Source: Aldrovandia affinis
Taxonomy: Eukaryota; Chordata; Actinopteri; Notacanthiformes; Halosauridae
Direction: 5' to 3'
Assembly: GCA_029706075.1 (NCBI GenBank)
Contig: JAINUG010000174.1
Span: 1,903,501-1,967,500 of the forward strand
DNA length: 64,000 nucleotides
The position numbers were made by a program, and so were the translations under genes. Under the pieces are notes generated by a model. The model was not told where the DNA came from. It searched no databases and saw only the letters and a list, made by a program, of their open reading frames with translations. This document shows positions 21,941 through 33,911 of the stretch, in pieces; position 1 is the first letter of the stretch; each line of letters begins with the position of its first letter.

Positions 21941-24845
21941 CAGGGAATGTCAGGGACAATCACTTCACCCAGCAGGCACAAACTGTTAGTTAGTTGTCGA
22001 TAGCTATGTTCCCCGGGAAAAGCAGTTGCTCTTATCTTTGCAGTACCCTGCGGTAAACATTGACATCCCATATAGTATACACGCTGGTGAGGAGAGGAAA
22101 CCTGGGGCTGGTCATGTCATTTAAAACCCTTATCCTGGATTATGCCTGGTTACTGGAGGCTTATAGTGAGTATCGCCTTCCTGTACCTCCTGTCGCAACG
22201 CATGTCTCTGCTAACCTGTTGCCATGGCAACTGCATCCCTGCCTTCCCAGAGTAGATGTGCCGATTGATTCGTCCACTTCAAGTATTTTGTAAACATCAG
22301 CAGATTGACCTTCCCATTGAAAGGCTTTGCCACAGTGTTCAGATCAAATTCAAGCCACAGCATGTCGAATTTTCATCCTTATGACGTACCTCAGAATACT
22401 CAATTCTGAAGATGAAGTAAACAAGCATTCAAGGTTTTATTCAATATAAATCCAGCAACTACATGTCATCAAGCTTGTCCGTTCATATTTGTGGCTCCCA
22501 GCTCGACTGGTGATTTTCTAGTTGCTTCTACATGGTCCGTGATTCTCTCTGTGTGTCCTGTCCCTGAGGATTTTCCTGGAATTACAGAGGAACTGCTAGC
22601 AAGAAAATATAGTCATCTACCAATTTGGCTGATATGAACACAAGCTTCCAATGGGAAGTGCACTGGTCTAAACCACCCATTTATTTTGCTTAACTATTAC
22701 ATGGTCAAAGATGAAACATGAGTGGGATACTAATAATATAATGTAGCTATGCTCCAAATTCGTAAAATAATTGTAAATATTGAACCTGCTACATGAAGAT
22801 AAAAAGGGTTTAGAAACCCTCCTTGCAGAGGCCGACAATGATATTGGGCTATGAGATTACATGCAATGGTTAAATGTGAGAAACCAGCATTACGATTTCC
22901 TAATGCCATGTCACTGGCTTGATATGATTATTTAAGTTAATTCTATAAATATTGGAGGGTATATTGAAAGGTTCCCTTAACTATTCAGATTGATTTCTGA
23001 TTGCCTGCTGCCAGCACGTCAGCAAAAAGGACAATAATAATAATAATAGATTCTCTGTATCTTCTATCGGCACCATCAGCAGTAGTTAAGGCTAAGTAGA
23101 GGTAAGGCTTGGTGAAAGTGGGCACACTTACTGTACATCGGCAATGATGGAAAGCTTTGCCGAAGGGGGCTTTATGGACAAACTTGAACCATCTGACCAC
23201 TGCTTAGACAGTAGTATGACTAACCGATAAAACGCATACTTACAGCCCTTTGTCGTCCCTGACCAATCATGATTGTGGGCGGGGAATCCGTGCTGAAAAG
23301 ATGGGAAAGCCTGTTGAGACCAGATGAACGGAAAAGGAGGGGAGGATTTTATTAGTCTCAGTCACACAGCGGGGAATAGAATAATGATGTGTGGAGCTTT
23401 GAGAGCCCCTTGGAATGTACCCCCATGTAGACATCTGAAACACTCACTCCCTATCTACCTCACTCCCACAGGGGTGGATTTTCAAACACGCTCTGTTTGG
23501 AAACTCATGCACACCGCCTCACTATGCACATGCCATAGGGTAGGTGGCGAGTCGCATTTGTGATCCTCCAACAAATCAACCAATGAAGAAGACGAATGCT
23601 GCTGTTTGGGGGACATGCTCCTGTGTGTCCTCTTTCTCCACTCAATTCCCCAGTATGGATGTGCTATGGTAAAATGCAAAGGATTGTGTTTCCTGAATGG
23701 GTCGTTAGTGAAGATGCTCACCACGAGCGGAGGCTGGGCCCTACGGACGGGTGCAATTAGCCAACTATGACAACGTTTTCAGCCGTGGGACACATTTGGC
23801 CTCGTACAGCCAGTATTAGCATCGGTTTAAGTCAGCCTGGGTTCCTTAGGTTACCGCTATATTAGTTCCTCCTACTGATGTGCAATGCATCCACTGGCTT
23901 CCAGTGAGAGATGCATCTATCCTCTGATTGGTGCTAGACCTCTCCTGTAGCACCGTGCGGTCTGTAGGATGTAAAATGCTCACTGGTTCGCAGTCGAGAG
24001 CACTGGAGGACTGTACACGCTTCATCTACAGCTCTGTGGGGGCCACAGCAGTAACTCTGACATTTGAAACTGAAATAATTTGAAATTGTTTAAACAGAAC
24101 AAAAACAAATGATTGTGATATGAAAAGGTTCTGAGTGCAAGCATCATGTTTTTTTTTGCAGCTAATGTACCTTAACTATATTGTAATTATATTGTGGGAA
24201 GACAAATGGAAAGACCCTCCAAAAGGGTGACCCCCTTCCTACCAAGCTGGTGGCCTCTAAATAAGACACAATATTCAAAATAGAACTACTGTCCATTTGA
24301 CATACTGCTGGCACAAACCAAGATAAGATTGGTACACCAGTGTTAACTAAAAGCAGTCCACTCTAATAATTATGAGGGCATGTTTTGGTCTCTTTTCCAA
24401 TTCTCCCCCCATGCACTGGGACCTCCTGAAGGATCAATAGCCTGCATCTCCATCCTGGATCCATGAGGAATGAGGGCCTTTGGGTTACATATCCACCATT
24501 TCCCAGCACTGAGGATGTCAAAGCGTATTCTTTCCGCAGCACCCAAAGCCTTTAAGAGTCTTAAAGACCTAAATCCTATTCAGAATTTTTTTTATCCCTG
24601 AATACACTATGTTTAAATAGCATTCATAAGCATCATTTAAAAAAATGATATGCAGAGTCGGACATTATTTGAGATTAGAGGGATTCGAGTTTACCAGTCA
24701 TTCATAAATATGGAAACTTAAATTAGGTTTGCGAGAGTCATCTGGAAACCATTTGCTTTATCTTTTTTCCTAAAAGTGTTCTTCCTTTCACTTCTGCCTT
24801 GGTATGCTCAGTGTCTTAACATGCTATTCTTCTTTTTGTAATATA

Positions 24846-25717
24846 CACTACTGGTCAAAAGTTTTAGAACACCCGCATTTTCCAGTTTTACTGAAATTTA
24901 AACAATTTAAGTCCAGTGAATAACCTGAAATGGTACAAAGGTAAGCGGTAAACTGCCAGAGGTTAAAATAATAAAAATTAGGTCACAAAAACTGAAAAAT
25001 AATGTTAATTTTTTGGCAGTGAGTAGTTTCCTACACCATCAAAAGGCACTTGGAAACTGGAGGAAACTCTGACAGGAAGAGGTCTGGCAGACCCAAAGCC
25101 ACAACAAAATCAGAAGACAAGTTTCTGAGAGTCAACACTGGTCGAAGTAAGGAAGTCTCAGTTTCAACTGTGAAGATAAGACTTCGAGCTGCAGGTTTGA
25201 CAGATCTTGTGGCAGTAAGAAAACCATTGCTAAGACGGCAAAATAAGAAAAAGAGGCTTGCCTGGGCCATGAAGCACCGCCAGTAGACTACTGAACACTG
25301 GAAGAAGGTCTTATGGACCGATTAATCAAAATGTGAAATCTTTGGTTCATCATGCAGGGTTTTTGTACGCCATTGAGTAGGCGAAAGGATGGTTCCTCAG
25401 TGTGTGACACCAACTGTCAAACATGGAGGAGGAAGCGTGATGGTCTGGGGCTCTTTTGCTGGATCCAGAGTCGGCGACTTGCACAGAGTGACTGTTAACC
25501 CACGTTAACCCATTACTTGTTCCCTAAAAAGGGCCTTTTTTTTATAACTCTGAAATGTACATTATTTTTCAGTTTTTGGTAACCTAAACTTTTTTTTAAC
25601 CTCTGGCAGTTTACCGCTTACCTTTGTACCATTTCAGGTTATTCACTGGACTTGAACTGCTTAAATTTCAGTAAAAACTGGAAAATGGGGGTGTTCTAAA
25701 ACTTTTGACCGGTAGTG
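24846..25717 (+). mobile_element. Tc1/mariner element, internally deleted
   Basis: Flanked by the TA target duplication (24844-24845 and 25718-25719). The inverted repeats are about 165 bases long (CACTACTGGTCAAAAGTTTT... versus CACTACCGGTCAAAAGTTTT...) with only a few mismatches. Inside is the middle of a Tc1 transposase: YTIKRHLETGGNSDRKRSGR (paired-type DNA-binding end), WTD (first catalytic aspartate) and VKHGGGSVMVWGSF. The element is 872 bp against about 1.6 kb for a full one. The C-terminal third with the last catalytic residues is deleted, so it cannot encode a working enzyme. Confidence 0.9.
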
Positions 25718-25719
25718 TA

Positions 25720-28700
25720 TCTAAGGGAACAATCGGGGAATCATTTAGCAGTTCTCCCCAAACTGCCGTATAGGTTTTTTTTCCAGGAAATATTTGAACA
25801 TGAAAAGATGTGTAACAACCTCAATGCAGTGTAAATGGTGCTGTACAAAATAAATATTGACTTATATGTAGCTGCATAGAGACTGAACATTTCCCGATAA
25901 CATTTAAACAATGCAATCCTACAGTTTGCTAGTCTGGCTTGCCTACACTCTCCAGAATGCATCTTGTCTTTAGTGCGGTTTGAAGTTTTGAAATACCCAG
26001 AAAGTTGCGGGATCGAATCCTGGAAGGAGATCGGTTGCTGAATCCTTACGCTGAGTTGCATTAGTAAGCGGATAACATGCAACCTGCAAGCCAAAGCCAA
26101 TCCAAGTACATAAAGGGAAGGGAATATTCTAAGCAAGTAAATAAGTGAGAATGTTGTCAAACATACAGTATATTCTGTAATTAGATAGTCATATACATTA
26201 TTGCCTTGATGCAAAACAACCCCAGAATATACCACTTTCTCTCTACCTCTCATTTTGTGGTGACTGTGAAACAAATGTGAGACACATGCTTTTTTGTGTT
26301 GTTGTTTTCACAGGTGGTGGATCACAGTCCCTTACATAACCTAAATGCAGTTTCAGACCTCAGAAAAAAGCCCCAGCTCATTCTAAATATACATGGGGAA
26401 TTGCAGTGTCCCGTTAAGAACATTTTGGTAATGTTCTTGGCAACACACCCTGACACGAGAAACGCGGTAGTGGTTTTACAAATAGCTTCTCAACACGCTC
26501 GATGTGACTGCCCCATAAATACTTTGTTGGACTCTTGTTGTTGTGTCTGTGAGGGGGTGTGACGGTATATCGTGATTTTGAACTATGAAACAGTACTATC
26601 ATAACCTAAACAGCATACCACGATAGTTTGTTATATCGCGTTTTATTCATGCGTCTAAAATATTATATGTCTTCCTCCACTTTGATTACGGTCGCGGGAC
26701 GTTGGTGGTGCACTGTACGGGGGAATACAACTTAACACAAACCTTTGAATTTGCCGGTGTTCCATTCTGTATTCCTACGTACGGTCTCCAATACCTTAAT
26801 TGGCCAGGAAAACCCTTTGTATCCATGCAACAAGTATTGCCTCTGAAAGTGTTTCGTTATTCCAGTCATATTAAATAACCCTTTCGTGCAAACCTAAGAC
26901 CTAGCAAACTGGACATGTTGGTCTTCTTGCATACTAATCTTCCACAGAAAGGAAATCGACATGCATCTTAAAGTACATCTCATTTGACAGTTAGTTTTCA
27001 AATACTGAGAATACATACGCAAATATGTTTACATCAATATGTGATAGCCGCTTAGGGTTTAAAATATGCATAACATGCATACCTATTCTCAGTTGCAGTT
27101 TTATTAATTAAAAGATACCATGATATGTCACAAAATCACGATATTGGGTTGTACGATTATGATACCGTGATAATTTCATATTGTCCCACCCGTAGTCTGT
27201 CACACTAACCAACCTGAAGGGCACATCCACGTTCCAGTTTACAGTTTTTTTCTTACAGGGCAAAAACAAACAAATGCACACCAAAATACAGAGCATTTTC
27301 CGTGTGTTACGTTACGCCAATGCAATGTCACCAATTAATTTATTTCCTTCTCAACATCAACTATGATATTTCTCCAAAATGACATGCGATAACCAGTTAC
27401 AAACAGTAGGTGGCAGTCTTAATATAATTTCATAATAATATGCAAGATTATGCATAGTAATATGCATTAAAAGCTCACTCTGCAGACAGCATTTCCCCAC
27501 AGGGACAAGTGGTAGTGTTAAAGACGGTTGTTTGGCTGTGGCACCTGGTTGTTTTCTGTGACCATCAATTTCTCAATCTTTCCACCGCTTTCACAATGTG
27601 TCTTATCTTGTGCGGTATCTTAACAAACCCCGCAGTATTTTTCCAGCATCTAAAACAGGGAAAAGGTAAAGCTCCTTGGTCCATGTCCTTACATAATTGG
27701 CATAGGGGTGCCAGATATAAAAGCACAGTTAGCACAATATGGAGGTCAGTCTGACGAGATCAGATTAGAATATTTACACAAGCTATCTTGAGCGGAGCAC
27801 TTAGTAATGGACTTTTATCTGCCTCTGTAAACAGAGACGTTTTTAAGGACACACGCAACTGCCAAGACATGGCTGTGTAGCTGGTGCACCTACATTTCAC
27901 ACTGTTCTCCTTAGGAGTGCACTGCTCACCTTTTGCTGTTATGAATCTTTAATTGAATCTTGAACCACCAAAGAGAAGTAGAAGGGGCAACCGAAAAAGA
28001 GAGCCATACCAGCGGCACGTGCAGTCCAATCCCGTAAGAGGAGCACTTTTGTGATCTCCCCAGGTCTTTTCTGGGAGAGAAAGCCCCGAATGTCTGGCTG
28101 TTTAAGCAGTGTGAGTGTGTGTGCGACAAAGGTGGATCTATAGGCCGGCGTGTGAGGCCAGACCCCTGGAGCCCCTCCCTCTGGGCGCCCTCCAAACGTG
28201 ACAATTAAAAAAGATTTTTAGAGCATAGTAGTAAGAAAACTCTTTAATCAGCATTACTTTACTGCCTGAGTCTATGCGTCATTATATTTGATGGTTTTGC
28301 ACTAGGAATGACTATGATGGCTAGCCTAACTAACCACGATTTGAAAAATGTAAACACATGCATTGAATAATATACAACTTGCAGTTCACAGAAGGGACTT
28401 TATTACCAAGTAGGTCTTCCAAAAAAATTGTTTACTTTCTCCATTATTAACAATCTACACAGTTCCCATAAAATACTTTACATAAACCTGCCCATGACTA
28501 ACTGCTTAAACCAATACTTTTTCAACCTAATAAGCTACTTCAGCAATGTCAATTCTCCTTGGTTGCTGCAGAATTAATGTGGAAAATAGATCGAAGGGAT
28601 ATGAGAGTTGGTGTCTGAAGAGAAAACGAAAAGCAGAGAAATAAAAGATATTGCAAAACAATAAACCGATAGAGCGTGTCTTTAAAGGGAATGAGAGATG

Positions 28701-29700
28701 ATGGGAATTAGGCCTTCAGCATCGCTAGATGAAGTTCCAGCCACCACTAGCCTACCTAACATTGGCAGGATGGCGGGAGACAGATCTGGGTGAATCTGTG
28801 AGTGCTGTAGCCAGTGTTCTAGCTACAACGTGCGTCGCTTGATACTCAATTAGCTAATTAATAATATAACATTAACTAGCATCAAAATACAATGCAATCG
28901 ACACTGTACCTGCTGTGAAGACGTACCTTATCTGGTTTGCTAACGTTTGCCAAACGTTTAGCGCAATAGGCTATTTAATAGCTAGCTACTTTTGAACTTG
29001 GCTATGTAATATTACACAATTTAGTCTGTTGGCTTGCCTGCATTGTCATATTCCAGATATTGTAGCTAGAACTAGGCTGTATTAAACAAACAGCGAATGA
29101 ATGCATAGCGGTGCATTTATATCAACGCGACAGTTAGTTATCTTAAATGCATTAGCTACCTGGACAGAAATTAACTGCTCGAAAAGTAAGTTAATATAAC
29201 ATAACGTTAGCTATTTAGGTCACAAGAGAACTAAAGCAATTAAATAATTTAAACATCCTCAGACGTACATTAAACGATCGGAAAGCAGATCACATTTTAC
29301 CCCCTTAAAAACTCAGTCACAAACTGTTAACTTTAGTTAAAATTTTGGCATAATCCAGTGTACTAAACCTGACATTGCCAGTTGTGAGGGAGAATACTTT
29401 TTCACTAATGGCAAAGGTGAAAGGTACTTTCGGTAGCCTTACGTTACACAATGCGCCAGTTTCAGTTATTAGTTATGGGTGACGTCACTTTTTGATTTGG
29501 GGTCCGTGATCATGTTGTGGCTGGAGTGTGTTGCGTTATTTTGAGTGTGTTGCATAAGGTTATCAGGTTCCTGTGTGTGCACTGAAATTGTTCCGCTTTG
29601 GTTGATGTGTTGTGGATACGAACCAATTATGTGATTATATATCCAACTCCTTGTATTGATTTCATGTATATGCTTTTGTTTTTTTGTTTGGCGGGGGTGG
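25720..29700. other. intergenic region upstream of tsc22d3
   Basis: No gene was recognised. A tRNA-like B-box phrase (GGGATCGAATCC) near 26010 may be a SINE scrap. A repeat lies at 26560-27195. From 28830 to 29230 the sequence is rich in GCTAGCTA and AACGTTAG words, as in the ercc6l 5' flank. Confidence 0.55.
26560..27195. repeat. possible non-autonomous DNA element with diverged ends
   Basis: The left end GTGTGACGGTATATCGTGAT and the reverse of the right end (GGGTGGGACAATATGAAATT...ATATCGTGATTTTGTG) share the 'atatcgtgatttt' word in inverted orientation. 'Tatcgtgattttg...ggtatac' wording is common in dispersed fish repeats. Interior unrecognised. Boundaries are rough. Confidence 0.35.
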
Positions 29701-30026
29701 TGGTGGCGTGGTAGGTTTGTGCCCAGGGCCGCAGATTTCCTAAATCCGCTCTTGGCGTGCGAGCGTGTGTGTTTGTGGGTGTGTGAGTTTAATTCTCTCT
29801 CACTGTGGTCGCTATTGGCTGCTCCTGGCAGCGGCAGCGGCAGCAGCAGCAGTGCGCGGCACATGTCGACTGCATGCTTTGAGATTTTTTTCCCTCTCTC
29901 TTTGTATCCCTCAATCCCTCCCCTCGTTGTGAGGTAGAGGCTTGGAGAACAGGGAGAGAGGAGAAAAGAGGAGGGATCGCCCTGTCAACAGGGCCGAACC
30001 TCTTACCAATCACAGGGGTTTCCCCA

Positions 30027-30073
30027 CCTCCTCTCTCTCTCTCTCTCCTCCCTTCCTCTCTCTCTTTCTCTTC
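30027..30073 (+). repeat. uninterrupted CT tract (47 nt)
   Basis: Forty-seven pyrimidines in a row, mostly CT repeats, about 520 bases upstream of the tsc22d3 start codon. Complementary to the purine tracts at 30232-30321. Confidence 0.9.
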
Positions 30074-30231
30074 ATGCACAGAGAGAGGAAAAAAAGGGCT
30101 GGGCTGAAAAATTGATAAGCTGCTTCCGACTTCCCTGTCAAGCGCATTCCCACCGTATGCAACTCCGCACACAGCCGCTTCTTCAGCACAAAAAAACGGG
30201 GAGGCAGGGACAAAGACGCGTGCGAGTGCTC

Positions 30232-30321
30232 GAGAGAGAGAAAGAGAGAGAGAGAGAGAGGGGGGGAGAGAGAGAGAAAGAGAAAGAAAGGGCGTGAGAG
30301 AGAGAGAGAGAGAGAGGAGAG
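30232..30321 (+). repeat. GA tract (61 + 26 nt)
   Basis: Sixty-one purines (30232-30292), a three-base break, then 26 more (30296-30321), mainly GA repeats with a run of seven or more G near 30260. It lies in the likely leader or core promoter of tsc22d3. Confidence 0.9.
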
Positions 30322-30593
30322 CGGACGGCCTGAAGGTGGGCGTCATTGAGGGCGTGGGACTCTGGTGTTTCCTCCAAAGCACAGCAGAGCACCTGGAAAG
30401 TGGCCACACGCAGACCCAGAGACACACGCGCGCACTCTCACACATACACACACGCACGAAAGAGAGACAGGCAGGAGTGCAGCAACACACTTTGGGAGCC
30501 TTAGGGGAGCCAGAAGCCCACCGCTCTGTACCCTTCCTAGTGCGCCAAGCCACCTGTTTCTATTGATCGCAGGCTTGGAGCGGACCCCCCCCC

Positions 30594-30904
30594 ATGTCGG
30601 ACGAGGAGTGCCGTTCGCCCATCGGCCTGGACTGCTGCAGCTGCTGCCTGGACCTGGCCAACGGCTGCGACGCAGTGGCGGGCCGACCCGGCCTCAACGC
30701 CATGGGCAGCCCCACCGTCACTCACTTTCGGCAGCTCCGGGACCAGCTGATGTTCCAGAACCTGAACACGGACAAGCTGAACAACATCATGCGGCAGGAC
30801 TCCCTGGAGTCGGTGGTGCGCGACCCCTGCTACCTGCTCAACGAGGGGATCTGCAACAGCAACATCGACCAGACCATGCTGTCCATCCTGCTCTTCTTCC
30901 ACAG
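30594..30904 (+). CDS. tsc22d3: tsc22d3 (GILZ), first coding exon of the long isoform
   Basis: Encodes 103 residues plus two bases, beginning MSDEECRSPIGLDCCSCCLD. It matches the human long TSC22D3 isoform: the cysteine cluster LDCC(S/N)CCLDL, GSPTV(T/S)(H/N)FRQL, NLNTDKLN(N/S)IMRQDSL, RDPCYL(L/I)NEGICN and NIDQTMLSILLFFH. The split serine codon (AG|) meets the donor GTAAAC at 30905, exactly where the human protein continues with SASGASVV and the TSC box. The start is fixed by an in-frame TGA at 30564-30566. The TSC box and leucine zipper, which carry dimerisation and the known NF-kB/AP-1 binding of glucocorticoid-induced GILZ, lie in later exons outside this window. The first ATG has a weak context (C at -3, after nine C). 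Confidence 0.93.
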
Positions 30905-33289
30905 GTAAACCCTCGCCCCCGCGGTGGAGCCTGCAGTTCGGTGACATTTTCACTCTCGCCTGGCAGAATTGTCTGTGCTGCCTTTGTGTTTATCACTGCA
31001 GTGTTTCATATCTGATCCTTTTGGCAAGGTACGGTAAGGTATCTGTGTCTTAAATACAATAGCCATGCCTCACTTGTATCACGTAAGGAATGAGGCGTGA
31101 GCTACTTTACTGAATATGATAGGCTCACTCAAAAAAAAAATTTCCTCTCAAAGCAAAAATATGTGTATCCCTTTTGGACCCATATATACTTTTATTTTAG
31201 AGCTGGATTAACATTCAATATCTTACTCTGTACAGTTTCAATTCCTCTCCTCTGTTAAGCCTGTGCAGGTGTTTGATAGTGTCATTAATACACACCAGGA
31301 AGGTTCTATTAAGGCCTTTTAACACACAGCATGTGATCCCCCCCCCAAAAAGTTTGAGGGGCCCCCTGTCTCTGAACTCAGGGCTTGTATACTTCTGTGA
31401 CAGGGACGTTGCTTTATGTCTTTTTCCACTTTGGTGATTGAGGCTATCGACTTGTTTATGCTTCTTTATGACAGAATGATAGCAATCTCTGTATGCTCCG
31501 TGGCCAGCCTGTTGCTGCCCGTTTGCAAGCTTTCGCTTTAATAAGGAACGTGTGCGCGATTTGCTGCTTCGTTTTGTGTTAAATACTACAGTCGTGTTTA
31601 CAATGTGATAACTGACCAGAACTAACTCATAAACAAACGTACAGGATGGCTTGAATTAAAACACGTTAGTGGGAATTAAAAGAATGCAACTACAACATGT
31701 TTTTACTGGACATCACAGTCAGCCGGCAGCTGTCCCTGTCCACTCATTCTGATTTGTAGCAAATTAAAAGCGCAATCCATTTTCATTATAACCTTCCTCC
31801 TGGCACCGAAACGGATTTAATGCCAGCGGTGCCAGAATAACTCAGTTAGTTTACTTACTTATGGGAGTTACTTAGAGACTTCAAAATAAAGGGAAGAAAA
31901 TATCGATTTTGGAATAACAATCGTTGGTGTCTCATTGTGAAAAGGTCAGGTAAAAAATCAGCTGGCAATAACTGTTGTGAAATCAGTGCTATGACATGTT
32001 GCTATCGATCCTTGAGTCAATTGCAACTCAGGTCTTGTGCGTCACACAATAGAGATCTCGTATCACAATAGCAGTCTGGGGTGTAGTGATAGCATTGCGG
32101 CAAACCACTGTCATGAACGTGGAAAGCACCTTTGAGCTATGCATACCGAGACACGGGCAGCATTTCTGTCAATCTTGATGTAGGTTAAAAATGCATGACA
32201 CATATGTTTGGCATGCGACACGTAACAACTTACAGCACATCGAAGTTTCTTTTTTGCCTCATACCCACAGCTGTACCTGTTATTACATCACTGGTTACTG
32301 ATCACTTTATATTGCTTTACTCTATTTATAAGTGTATCCTCATTTTAATCTGTTTGTTTTTCTTTTTAGATTTATCAGAAGCTGTTTGAATGCAATGTAT
32401 GAAAAGTGTTGTATAAGTATATAAACAAAAGTCCAATTTTATTTTAAGATAGCCGAATTGGCCAAATAACCACTATATTCATAGCAATAGCATACGTTGT
32501 GGTTCCACCTTTTAAGTGCTAAAACCAAAAAGACAAAAAAGATTTTGCTTCCCCGGTGGTAGACTGTAGGTCGAGTTGAAGATATTTATTTCAACAATAT
32601 CCAAAAGTTATTTGACCATTCGATTCTATTTATCCTCTGCTGTGTTTATGACTCTGAATGTTCTGATTATATTCATTCGCTTGCCCTGCAGTTATCAGTG
32701 AGTGTATATGTTTTTATGACAGGTTAAGCTGCTGCTTTGCTGCGTTTTGTCCGACACACACAGGCACGTCAAGACAAACTCCAGCTACTTGAGTTAAAGT
32801 GTAACCGCACACTTTATACGTGGCACTGGCAGGTGACAGTCAATATTTATTTATTATACGTGTCATCTTATGGATCTCTTGTTCATTAGAAAAGGCATCT
32901 GTAGCAGGACTTGAACATTGGTACCATTTTTAATAGAATTCTAATAGAATAATTTTAATAGAACTACGCTACCAGAGCTTTTTTTTATTACAGTATATCT
33001 TTTTTTGTTCCATTGTAGAATTTTGCTATCATTGAAGTGACAATTCCTAAATATTCTTTGAGTGGTTTGATCATAGTACACTTTCAGATCTACTCTGCTC
33101 TGCTGAATCAATGTTAAGCTTTTTATGATACCGTCGGCTTAATGTGACAAGGGAACAGTCTATTATAGCTATTAAATGAATGATTCAATTTCAAGAAGTC
33201 CATAAAAAAGAAAAAAATCTCAAGTGTCATTGTGTCCTCTTTCAGTGCAGTAAAAAAAAAAACTGTGTTCAGTAAAGAATATCAGGACT

Positions 33290-33473
33290 GGACCCTTGGG
33301 TGGCGCAACCGGTAATGGCACCTGTCCGGAGTGCAGGTAGCACCAGCCCGGAATTGAGCTGTCCACCCCAGGGGGAGGGGGAGGGGACCCAGCCTGGCGC
33401 TCAGGTGGTGAATCAATAGAGGGTGCAATTGCCACCAAATTGGGAGAAAAACGGGGAAGAATCAGATAAAAAT
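33290..33473 (+). mobile_element. tRNA-derived SINE, short form
   Basis: Head TGGCGCAACCGGTAATGGCA, central GAGCTGTCCACCCCAGGGGG, and tail CCAAATTGGGAGAAAAACGG with an A-rich end. Body wording is shared with the next element and with reverse copies at 50965 and 62790, so one superfamily is present in several copies. Confidence 0.65.
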
Positions 33474-33911
33474 GTGGCCTCCCGGGTGGTCTAGCATTTA
33501 CAACGTTTGATGCTGGCCACTGCGATGGGGCTTCGATTTTACCGGCCGCGCCAGTATAAGCTCTGGCTGGGAGTGCCACTAGGGCACTAGCAATTGGCTG
33601 TCCACCCCAGGGAGGGGGGAGGGAAGCCAATATGAGTTGCGTATAGGAGTGGCTCTGTGTACTGGAGTTACAGTCGACGGTTTGGCGAGTGCCGGCTTGA
33701 AGGAGGCGGTACATCGCCTTTGTCACTGCCGGTCTCAACTAGTGGACTGCAGGAGGAAAAGAAATGGCGGCTGGCAGAATGCGCTTTGGAGGAGCTTGTC
33801 TACCCTCTCCCAAATTGACGGAGCACTTTGCAGTGATGGGACAGGCCTACAAATACGACTGGGCTTTTCAAATTTGGTTGAAAAAGGAAAAAAAGAAAGA
33901 AAGATAGAAAT
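33474..33911 (+). mobile_element. tRNA-derived SINE, long form, head-to-tail with the previous one
   Basis: Begins GTGGCCTCCCGGGTGGTCTA (A-box-like), then a B-box-like GGGGCTTCGATTTTACC, the shared GGCTGTCCACCCCAGGGAGG core, a longer body (GACTGCAGGAGG, CAAATTGACGGAGCACTTTG) and an A/G-rich tail. About 440 bases, which is long for a SINE. Confidence 0.65.

Larger units (their letters stand above)
15571..24845. other. intergenic region between ercc6l and tsc22d3, left part
   Basis: No gene was recognised. The region is AT-rich from 16.1 to 16.7 kb. It contains the repeat fragments listed separately (17335, 20163, 20946), a short ATT/ATC tract near 16133, a (16)x3 tandem repeat at 21893-21940 and a short AAT tract near 23033. 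A degraded 'ttatttatttagttgacag' stretch near 20610 resembles the reverse of fish SINE tails. Confidence 0.6.
29700..30593 (+). promoter_or_regulatory. tsc22d3: tsc22d3 long-isoform 5' region (CpG- and GA/CT-rich)
   Basis: A rise in CpG begins near 29.7 kb and runs into the first coding exon. The stretch has a pyrimidine tract, a long purine tract and CA/CG-rich leader-like sequence, with no clear TATA box. CCTGTTTCTATTGATCGCAG at 30552-30571 could be a splice acceptor, so the leader may come from an upstream non-coding exon. Start sites cannot be set from sequence. Confidence 0.5.

Noticed and set aside
26418-26440. Palindrome AGAACAT...ATGTTCT as a steroid receptor site
   Set aside because: The spacer between half-sites is seven bases instead of three, so it is not a standard receptor element.
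29789-30953. Long minus-strand frames (254 and 138 codons) opposite the tsc22d3 5' region and exon
   Set aside because: They are built of Leu/Ser runs from the GA/CT tracts and the antisense of the coding exon.
33220-33738. 172-codon minus-strand frame
   Set aside because: It lies across two SINE copies on the antisense strand, so it is repeat sequence and not a gene.
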